Shown here piece after piece: positions 58,046-64,000 of a stretch of DNA of 64,000 nucleotides. The notes beneath the pieces were generated by a model that was not told the origin of the DNA, made no database searches, and was given only the letters and a program-made list of their open reading frames with translations. Source of the DNA: Flavobacteriaceae bacterium (lineage in GTDB: Bacteria > Bacteroidota > Bacteroidia > Flavobacteriales > Flavobacteriaceae); contig JAQWGN010000010.1 of NCBI GenBank assembly GCA_029238215.1, positions 62,001 to 126,000 on the forward strand, read 5' to 3'. The position numbers were made by a program, and so were the translations under genes. The first letter of the stretch is position 1. Each line of letters begins with the position of its first letter.

Positions 58046-58402
58046 ATGAAAATGAATAAAACCCAACGTAGACAACGCATTCAAAAGCGCTTCCGAGACA
58101 CTGTTCTTGGCACTGCTGATACGCCTCGCATGTCTATTTTTAGAAGTAATAAAGAAATTTATGCTCAAATTGTTAACGATGAAACAGGAGCAACCCTAGC
58201 GGCCTCTTCTTCTCGTGATAAAGACTTTGCTGAGCATAGCGGAACTAAAGTTGAATTAGCGCAAAAGGTTGGAAAGGCTATTGCCGAAAAAGCCAAAGCA
58301 GCAGGAGTTTCTGCAATTCGATTTGATCGCGGAGGTTATTTGTATCATGGTCGTGTAAAGTCACTAGCTGACGGAGCACGCGAAGCAGGATTAAAATTTT
58401 AA
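58046..58402 (+). CDS. rplR: 50S ribosomal protein L18
   Basis: L18 (118 aa) binds 5S rRNA with L5. The core segments [19 protein letters not shown] near 29-47 and [25 protein letters not shown] near the C-terminus are typical. Either of two ATGs (58046 or 58052) could be the start. Confidence 0.97.
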   Translation: MKMNKTQRRQRIQKRFRDTVLGTADTPRMSIFRSNKEIYAQIVNDETGATLAASSSRDKDFAEHSGTKVELAQKVGKAIAEKAKAAGVSAIRFDRGGYLYHGRVKSLADGAREAGLKF

Positions 58403-58404
58403 GT

Positions 58405-58929
58405 ATGTATCAAGATTATAAAAATGTAGAATTTGTAAAACCAGGTGGTCTCGATTTGAAAGACCGATTGGTTGGTGTACAACGTGTAACCAAAGTAACA
58501 AAAGGAGGGCGTGCTTTTGGATTCTCTGCTATTGTTGTTGTTGGTGATGAAAACGGTGTTGTAGGGCAAGGACTTGGTAAATCCAAAGAGGTTGCTGAAG
58601 CAATTTCAAAAGCTGTTGAGGATGCAAAGAAAAACTTAGTACGTATCCCAATTAACAAAGGAACCATTCCTCATGAGCAAAAAGGCAAATTTGGTGGTGC
58701 CCGTGTTTTTATTAAACCGGCATCCGAAGGTACTGGAGTTATTGCTGGTGGTGCTGTTCGTGCAGTACTTGAAGCCGTTGGTGTTCATAACGTACTATCA
58801 AAATCTCAAGGATCTTCTAACCCGCACAACGTGGTTAAAGCTACCTTTGACGCATTGTTACAATTACGTGATGCAAATACTGTTGCAAAACAACGTGGTA
58901 TTTCATTAGAAAAAGTGTATAACGGATAA
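58405..58929 (+). CDS. rpsE: 30S ribosomal protein S5
   Basis: S5 (174 aa) helps decoding accuracy and mRNA unwinding. It has the N-terminal double-stranded RNA-binding fold ([39 protein letters not shown]) and the C-terminal [20 protein letters not shown]. The start is 2 bp after rplR. Confidence 0.98.
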   Translation: MYQDYKNVEFVKPGGLDLKDRLVGVQRVTKVTKGGRAFGFSAIVVVGDENGVVGQGLGKSKEVAEAISKAVEDAKKNLVRIPINKGTIPHEQKGKFGGARVFIKPASEGTGVIAGGAVRAVLEAVGVHNVLSKSQGSSNPHNVVKATFDALLQLRDANTVAKQRGISLEKVYNG

Positions 58930-58932
58930 GCT

Positions 58933-59112
58933 ATGGCAAAGATAAAAGTCACACAAGTTAAGAGTTACATCAAACGTCCAGAAGATCAAAAGCGTACGCT
59001 TCAAGCTTTGGGACTACATAAAATTGGTCAAGTTGTTGAACACGATGATACAGCCTCGATCAAAGGAATGATTAACAAAGTAAAACATTTGGTATCTGTC
59101 CAAAACGCATAA
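58933..59112 (+). CDS. rpmD: 50S ribosomal protein L30
   Basis: A short 59-aa gene between rpsE and rplO. The translation begins MAKIKVTQVKSYIKRPEDQ and contains RTLQALGLHKIGQVVEHDD, the L30 core. It starts 3 bp after rpsE and ends one base before rplO. Confidence 0.96.
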   Translation: MAKIKVTQVKSYIKRPEDQKRTLQALGLHKIGQVVEHDDTASIKGMINKVKHLVSVQNA

Positions 59113-59113
59113 T

Positions 59114-59569
59114 ATGGAATTAGGAAATTTAAAACCTGCTAAAGGTTCAGTTAAAGGGGCAAGCAAACGCCTTGGTAGAGGACAGGGTTCTGGTACTGGT
59201 GGTACTGCTTCACGTGGACACAAGGGTGCGAAATCACGTTCTGGATATTCTAGGAAAATTGGTTTTGAAGGAGGCCAGATGCCACTTCAACGTCGTGTTC
59301 CAAAGTTTGGTTTCACCAACATTAACCGCAAAGAGTATGCAGGGATCAATTTGGATCGTTTACAAACTCTTGTAGATGAGAAAAAAGTTAAAGGAACTAT
59401 TGATCTTGATGCCATGATATCTTTACGCTTAGTTGGTAAAAATGATTTGGTTAAAATTTTAGGACGCGGAGAATTGTCTGCAAAATTAAAAGTGAGTGCA
59501 CATAAATTTACAGCTACTGCTAAAGCAGCTATTGAGGCTGCTGGAGGAGAAGCTATTACGGTAGAATAA
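59114..59569 (+). CDS. rplO: 50S ribosomal protein L15
   Basis: L15 (151 aa) is a late-assembly large-subunit protein. It has the glycine-rich basic N-terminus (GASKRLGRGQGSGTGGTASRG, about residues 15-35), GFEGGQMPLQRRVPKFGF, and the C-terminal domain KFTATAKAAIEAAGGEA. The stop directly abuts the secY start. Confidence 0.97.
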   Translation: MELGNLKPAKGSVKGASKRLGRGQGSGTGGTASRGHKGAKSRSGYSRKIGFEGGQMPLQRRVPKFGFTNINRKEYAGINLDRLQTLVDEKKVKGTIDLDAMISLRLVGKNDLVKILGRGELSAKLKVSAHKFTATAKAAIEAAGGEAITVE

Positions 59570-60922
59570 ATGAAACGATTTTTTGAAGTTTTATCGAGTA
59601 TTTGGAAAATAGAGGAGCTAAAATCTCGTATTGGGATTACGCTTGGACTTTTGATTGTTTACCGTATTGGTGCTCAGGTTGTATTGCCTGGTATTGATCC
59701 AGTTCAGCTTTCAGAGCTTGCCAACCGTACCGGTAGTGGAGGTCTTCTAGGCGTACTGAATATGTTTACAGGCGGTGCTTTTGCTAATGCATCTGTATTT
59801 GCACTCGGTATTATGCCTTATATCTCGGCTTCTATTGTAGTTCAACTTATGGGAATTGCTATACCATACTTACAAAAACTTCAGAAAGAGGGCGAAAGTG
59901 GTCGCCGTCGAATCAATCAAATTACCCGTTGGCTTACTATCGCTATTTGTGTTTTTCAAGCACCGGCATACCTGTATTCGTTAGGTGCACTGGGAGTTCC
60001 AGATTCTGCCTTTGTTTTAGGAAAAGGAGTTGGCTTTATTGTTCCTTCTGTTATCATCTTGGTTACAGGAACTATTTTTGCCATGTGGCTTGGTGAGAAA
60101 ATCACTGATAAGGGAATAGGGAACGGGATATCGCTATTGATTACCGTTGGTATTGTAGCAACTTTGCCAATGTCATTTGCACAAGAGTTTGCTTCACGTG
60201 TAACTGAAAACAACGGAGGACCTATCGTTATTCTAATTGAAATTATTGTTTGGATTGCAATCAATGCTGTTTGTATTCTATTGGTCATGGCCGTTCGTCA
60301 GATTCCAGTACAGTATGCTCGAAGAACTGCTTCGGGAGGTATCGATAAAAATCAAATGGGAGCACGCCAGTATATCCCTTTAAAACTTAATGCTTCAGGT
60401 GTAATGCCTATTATTTTTGCTCAAGCGCTCATGTTTGCACCAGCCGCATTAGGTCGCGTTGCAGGAGATAGCACGACTGGGCAATGGCTTCAAGCATCGT
60501 TCTCAGATATTTTTGGATTATGGTACAATATTTTATTTGCCATTCTCATTATAGTATTCACCTATTTTTATACAGCAATTACAGTTCCTACCAATAAAAT
60601 GGCTGACGATTTAAAACGCAGTGGTGGATTTGTTCCTGGTGTTCGTCCTGGTACAGAAACTGCTGATTTTCTAGATCGAATTATGTCACAAATTACATTT
60701 CCAGGTTCCCTGTTTTTAGCGGCAGTTGCTATATTACCTGCAGTGGTATACCATTTATTTGGGATGCAACAAGGATGGGCTCTGTTTTATGGTGGAACAT
60801 CGTTGTTGATTATGGTTGGTGTTGCAATGGATACCATACAACAAATCAATGCATATTTATTGAATCGTCACTATGATGGATTAATGAAATCAGGAAATAA
60901 ACGTAAAACAGCAGGAGTATAA
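59570..60922 (+). CDS. secY: Preprotein translocase subunit SecY
   Basis: SecY (450 aa) is the channel of the Sec translocon in the inner membrane. Ten hydrophobic helices are present, with typical regions [16 protein letters not shown], the plug-containing first loop, and [15 protein letters not shown]. The cytoplasmic loops [10 protein letters not shown] and PVQYARR, and [19 protein letters not shown] near 340-360, are conserved. Its stop shares one base with infA (TAATG). Confidence 0.98.
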   Translation: MKRFFEVLSSIWKIEELKSRIGITLGLLIVYRIGAQVVLPGIDPVQLSELANRTGSGGLLGVLNMFTGGAFANASVFALGIMPYISASIVVQLMGIAIPYLQKLQKEGESGRRRINQITRWLTIAICVFQAPAYLYSLGALGVPDSAFVLGKGVGFIVPSVIILVTGTIFAMWLGEKITDKGIGNGISLLITVGIVATLPMSFAQEFASRVTENNGGPIVILIEIIVWIAINAVCILLVMAVRQIPVQYARRTASGGIDKNQMGARQYIPLKLNASGVMPIIFAQALMFAPAALGRVAGDSTTGQWLQASFSDIFGLWYNILFAILIIVFTYFYTAITVPTNKMADDLKRSGGFVPGVRPGTETADFLDRIMSQITFPGSLFLAAVAILPAVVYHLFGMQQGWALFYGGTSLLIMVGVAMDTIQQINAYLLNRHYDGLMKSGNKRKTAGV

Positions 60923-61137
60923 TGGCTAAGCAAGCAGCAATAGAACAAGATGGCCAAATTATCGAGGCACTTTCAAACGCAATGTTCCGCGTTGAGTTAG
61001 AAAACGGTCACGTAGTTACGGCGCATATTTCGGGCAAAATGCGAATGCACTATATTAAGCTTCTTCCTGGAGATAAAGTAAAACTAGAGATGTCACCTTA
61101 CGATTTGTCGAAGGCACGCATCACTTATAGATATTAA
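60922..61137 (+). CDS. infA: Translation initiation factor IF-1
   Basis: IF-1 (71 aa) occupies the A site during initiation. It is an OB-fold protein with [40 protein letters not shown] and [15 protein letters not shown]. It overlaps the secY stop by one base, so the two are co-translated. Confidence 0.98.
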   Translation: MAKQAAIEQDGQIIEALSNAMFRVELENGHVVTAHISGKMRMHYIKLLPGDKVKLEMSPYDLSKARITYRY

Positions 61138-61140
61138 ACT

Positions 61141-61257
61141 ATGAAAGTAAGAGCATCACTTAAAAAAAGAAGCGTAGACTGCAAGATTGTACGTCGCAAG
61201 GGACGCTTATACGTAATCAACAAAAAGAACCCTAGGTTCAAACAAAGACAAGGATAA
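61141..61257 (+). CDS. rpmJ: 50S ribosomal protein L36 (zinc-free form)
   Basis: A 38-aa gene, [20 protein letters not shown]..., ending RFKQRQG. Only Cys14 remains of the usual Cys3-His zinc site: the other positions are Ser11, Asn/Lys and Phe. It lies 3 bp after infA and 2 bp before rpsM. Confidence 0.96.
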   Translation: MKVRASLKKRSVDCKIVRRKGRLYVINKKNPRFKQRQG

Positions 61258-61259
61258 TT

Positions 61260-61634
61260 ATGGCTAGAATTTCTGGAGTAGATATTCCCAAACAAAAAAG
61301 AGGACTTATTTCCCTCACCTATATATATGGGGTTGGACGCAGCCGTGCTAAAGAGATTTTAGCAAAAGCTGATGTTGATGAGAATAAAAAAGTAACTGAG
61401 TGGAATGACGACGAGATTGGTCGCATTCGTGATGCCGTTTCTTCGTTTACTATCGAAGGAGAGCTTCGCTCAGAAACGCAACTAAACATCAAGCGCTTGA
61501 TGGATATTGGATCGTTTCGTGGTATTCGCCACCGTGTAGGTTTACCCCTTCGTGGTCAACGTACCAAAAACAATTCACGTACCCGAAAAGGAAAGCGCAA
61601 GACAGTTGCCAACAAAAAGAAAGTAACGAAATAA
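61260..61634 (+). CDS. rpsM: 30S ribosomal protein S13
   Basis: S13 (124 aa) contacts the large subunit and P-site tRNA. It begins [21 protein letters not shown] and contains [23 protein letters not shown], then a basic tail [15 protein letters not shown]. It starts the alpha-type part of the cluster. Confidence 0.98.
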   Translation: MARISGVDIPKQKRGLISLTYIYGVGRSRAKEILAKADVDENKKVTEWNDDEIGRIRDAVSSFTIEGELRSETQLNIKRLMDIGSFRGIRHRVGLPLRGQRTKNNSRTRKGKRKTVANKKKVTK

Positions 61635-61646
61635 AGCAATTGAATT

Positions 61647-62030
61647 ATGGCTAAGACAAGTTCAAAAAAGCGTAAAGTTGTGGTGGAAGCCTTTGGTGAA
61701 GCTCACATTACCGCATCGTTTAATAACATCATCGTTTCGCTGACCAATAACAAAGGCGAAGTGATATCATGGTCTTCTGCCGGAAAAATGGGCTTTAGAG
61801 GATCTAAGAAAAACACCCCTTATGCTGCGCAGCTTGCTGCAGAAGATGCCACCAAAGTAGCCCAGGAAGCTGGACTACGGAAGGTTAAGGTATTTGTGAA
61901 AGGCCCAGGTAATGGACGTGAGTCTGCTATCCGTACCATCCACAATGGAGGCGTAGAGGTAACTGAAATTATTGATGTGACGCCAATGCCGCATAACGGA
62001 TGTCGTCCACCAAAAAGACGTAGAGTTTAA
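61647..62030 (+). CDS. rpsK: 30S ribosomal protein S11
   Basis: S11 (127 aa) forms the platform of the 30S subunit near the E-site mRNA. Conserved regions are [19 protein letters not shown] near 21-39, [19 protein letters not shown] and the end [16 protein letters not shown] 55-bp spacer follows before rpsD. Confidence 0.98.
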   Translation: MAKTSSKKRKVVVEAFGEAHITASFNNIIVSLTNNKGEVISWSSAGKMGFRGSKKNTPYAAQLAAEDATKVAQEAGLRKVKVFVKGPGNGRESAIRTIHNGGVEVTEIIDVTPMPHNGCRPPKRRRV

Positions 62031-62039
62031 TACTAACCC

Positions 62040-62069
62040 GCTGGCGAAGGATAGACCTTAATTCTCAGC
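62040..62069 (+). other. Two-part hairpin in the rpsK-rpsD spacer
   Basis: GCTG (62040-62043) pairs with CAGC (62066-62069), enclosing AAGG (62047-62050) paired with CCTT (62056-62059). The helix is short and interrupted. It sits in the 55-bp spacer before rpsD, one of the longer gaps within the ribosomal cluster. S4 regulates its own operon in E. coli; whether this element does so here is unknown. Confidence 0.35.
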
Positions 62070-62085
62070 AACTAATTTTATAACA

Positions 62086-62691
62086 ATGGCAAGATATACT
62101 GGTCCTAAGACAAAAATCGCACGTAAATTTGGCGAAGCTATTTTCGGTGATGATAAGTCTTTTGAAAAACGTAATTACCCACCAGGGCAGCACGGAAATA
62201 ACCGTCGTAGACCCAAAAAATCAGAATATGCAATCCAGTTAATGGAGAAGCAAAAAGCGAAGTTTACCTATGGTATCCTAGAGCGTCAATTCCGCAACCT
62301 GTTTCTTAAGGCAAATGCGAGTAAAGGCGTAACAGGCGAGGTTTTACTTCAATTTTGTGAAACCCGTTTAGATAACTTGGTTTATCGTCTTGGAATTGCA
62401 CCAACACGAAGTGCTGCGCGTCAGTTTGTTGGTCACCGTCACATTACTCTTAATGGAGAAATCATGAATATTCCTTCTTGTCATGTAAAAGTTGGCGATG
62501 TTGTTGGTGTTCGTGAAAAATCAAAATCTCTTGAAGTTATTGAGCGTTCATTATCTGTTGCTAAACACGATTTAGAGTGGTTATCATGGAATGATGCAAC
62601 ACTAGAAGGCACATTGGTATCCGTTCCTACCCGTGAGCAAATTACTGAAAACATAAAGGAACAACTAATCGTCGAATTGTACTCAAAATAA
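62086..62691 (+). CDS. rpsD: 30S ribosomal protein S4
   Basis: S4 (201 aa) starts 30S assembly by binding the 16S 5' domain. It has the N-terminal [19 protein letters not shown] and [15 protein letters not shown], then the S4 RNA-binding domain [20 protein letters not shown] near 94-113 with [16 protein letters not shown]. No zinc-binding cysteines are seen at the N-terminus. The rpoA gene starts 4 bp later. Confidence 0.98.
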   Translation: MARYTGPKTKIARKFGEAIFGDDKSFEKRNYPPGQHGNNRRRPKKSEYAIQLMEKQKAKFTYGILERQFRNLFLKANASKGVTGEVLLQFCETRLDNLVYRLGIAPTRSAARQFVGHRHITLNGEIMNIPSCHVKVGDVVGVREKSKSLEVIERSLSVAKHDLEWLSWNDATLEGTLVSVPTREQITENIKEQLIVELYSK

Positions 62692-62695
62692 TCCT

Positions 62696-63688
62696 ATGGC
62701 ACTATTTAATTTTCAAAAACCAGACAAGGTAATCATGATTGATTCAGATGAATTCGAAGGTAAATTCGAGTTTCGTCCACTAGAACCTGGTTACGGACTT
62801 ACTGTTGGTAATGCACTGCGACGTGTTATGCTTGCATCTCTTGAAGGATTTGCAATAACATCAATTCGTATAGACAAAGTAGATCACGAATTTTCTACCC
62901 TTCCAGGTGTAGTAGAAGATGTTACTGAAATGATCTTGAACTTTAAGCAAGTTCGATTTAAGCAACAAATTGATTCAGTTGAAAGCGAGACAGTAAACGT
63001 TGCGATTTCAGGTCAAAAACAACTTTATGCAGGTGACTTACAGAAATTTATTTCTGGATTTCAAGTTCTTAATCCTGATTTAGTTATTTGTAATCTTGAT
63101 GAAAGCGTCCAGTTAAACATTGAATTTACGATTGAAAAAGGGCGTGGATATGTGCCTGCTGAAGAGAACAAAAAGGCTTCTGCACCAATCGGTACTATTG
63201 CAATTGATTCGATTTACACCCCTATCAAAAATGTAAAATACACGATCGAAAACTTTCGTGTAGAACAAAAAACAGATTACGAAAAACTTATTTTCGAAAT
63301 CATCACTGATGGTTCTATTCATCCTAAAGATGCGTTAACCGAAGCTGCCAAAACACTGATTCATCACTTTATGTTGTTTTCTGATGAGCGTATTACGCTT
63401 GAAGCTGATGAGATTGCTGAAACAGAAACATATGATGAGGAATCCTTACATATGCGCCAGTTATTAAAGACAAAACTTATTGATATGGACCTTTCTGTTC
63501 GTGCATTAAACTGTCTTAAAGCTGCTGAAGTAGATACACTTGGTGATTTGGTTTCTTTTAACAAGAGCGATTTGATGAAGTTTAGAAACTTTGGAAAAAA
63601 GTCTCTTACTGAACTTGAAGAATTGGTGATTGCCAAAGGACTTAATTTCGGTATGGATTTAGCCAAATACAAATTAGACAAAGACTAA
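62696..63688 (+). CDS. rpoA: RNA polymerase subunit alpha
   Basis: Alpha (330 aa) dimerises to nucleate core RNA polymerase. The N-terminal domain shows [20 protein letters not shown] and the assembly region [13 protein letters not shown]; the C-terminal domain near 260-320 has [20 protein letters not shown] and [17 protein letters not shown], which bind promoter UP elements and activators. Normal position between rpsD and rplQ. Confidence 0.98.
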   Translation: MALFNFQKPDKVIMIDSDEFEGKFEFRPLEPGYGLTVGNALRRVMLASLEGFAITSIRIDKVDHEFSTLPGVVEDVTEMILNFKQVRFKQQIDSVESETVNVAISGQKQLYAGDLQKFISGFQVLNPDLVICNLDESVQLNIEFTIEKGRGYVPAEENKKASAPIGTIAIDSIYTPIKNVKYTIENFRVEQKTDYEKLIFEIITDGSIHPKDALTEAAKTLIHHFMLFSDERITLEADEIAETETYDEESLHMRQLLKTKLIDMDLSVRALNCLKAAEVDTLGDLVSFNKSDLMKFRNFGKKSLTELEELVIAKGLNFGMDLAKYKLDKD

Positions 63689-63709
63689 TTCCGAAAAAGT
63701 TAACACATC

Positions 63710-64000
63710 ATGAGACACGGAAAAAAAGTAGCCCATTTGGGCAGAACAAATACGCATAGAAAAGCGATGCTAGCCAATATGGCATCTTCGCTGATTGAGC
63801 ACAAACGCATCAACACAACTGTTGCACGCGCTAAGGCACTTAAGCAATTTCTTGAGCCGCTAATTACACGTTCAAAAAATGACACGACTCACAACCGTCG
63901 TGTTGCTTTTAGAGCACTGCGTGATAAATACGCAGTAACAGAGCTTTTTCGAACAGTAGCTGAGAAAGTAGCTGATCGTCCAGGTGGTTACACACGTATT
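63710..64000 (+). CDS. rplQ: 50S ribosomal protein L17 (3' end outside window)
   Basis: The first 97 codons of L17, starting [20 protein letters not shown], with [20 protein letters not shown] and the later [16 protein letters not shown]17 binds 23S rRNA near the tunnel exit. The frame is still open at the window end. It lies 21 bp after rpoA, its usual neighbour and last gene of the alpha operon. Confidence 0.96.
   Translation, partial: MRHGKKVAHLGRTNTHRKAMLANMASSLIEHKRINTTVARAKALKQFLEPLITRSKNDTTHNRRVAFRALRDKYAVTELFRTVAEKVADRPGGYTRI

Noticed and set aside
1-64000. CRISPR arrays, tRNA or rRNA genes, riboswitches and mobile elements
   Set aside because: Read for them on both strands; no repeat-spacer pattern, cloverleaf, rRNA segment, transposase or integrase was recognised.

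Overview
The window comes from the chromosome of a member of the Bacteroidota, most likely the family Flavobacteriaceae. Evidence: the gliding/type IX secretion genes gldJ-porU-porV; two SusC/SusD pairs; menaquinone genes in flavobacterial form; flavobacterial-type promoters (-33 TTG, -7 TAnnTTTG); few visible Shine-Dalgarno sequences; moderately AT-rich DNA; and a ribosomal cluster starting rpsL-rpsG-fusA-rpsJ without tuf. The species cannot be named from the sequence alone. No tRNA, rRNA, CRISPR array, integrase, transposase or insertion sequence was seen. No gene-free stretch exceeds 300 bases; the longest are 226 bp (47232-47457), 219 bp (33380-33598) and 195 bp (40310-40504).

Layout. 1-5958: gldJ (its 3' end lies outside the window) divergent from porU-porV, all parts of gliding/type IX secretion (T9SS). 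6027-10966: plus-strand run of pyruvate dehydrogenase E1-alpha and E2, an SDR oxidoreductase, a SprT-like metalloprotein and a DUF389 membrane protein. 10967-12462: MlaF/MlaE-type lipid ABC transporter. 12538-20763: PafA-like phosphatase, a KAS III-like synthase, glycine decarboxylase gcvP, a UbiA-like membrane protein, purE and purK. 20856-25962: adk, obg, a TPR-like exported protein, a degenerate polysaccharide-deacetylase-like protein, a YjjG nucleotidase and rlmB. 25996-40309: two tandem minus-strand modules, each SusC-SusD followed by a secreted subtilisin-family protease with a T9SS-type C-terminal domain. 40505-47231: menaquinone cluster menF-menD-menB-menA-menC-menE. 47458-64000: the str/S10/spc/alpha ribosomal protein cluster, from rpsL to the start of rplQ.

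How the parts connect. The most distinctive region is the tandem protease/SusCD locus. Its proteases look like cargo for the T9SS, whose sortase PorU and partner PorV are encoded at the left of the window. Proteases plus SusC/SusD importers suggest capture of peptides rather than polysaccharides, by analogy with gingipains and RagAB of Porphyromonas gingivalis. In both modules a good intrinsic terminator lies 3-13 nt in front of the protease start codon, which suggests attenuated protease expression. The remaining genes are largely housekeeping and very tightly packed: all four convergent gene pairs abut or overlap at their stop codons.
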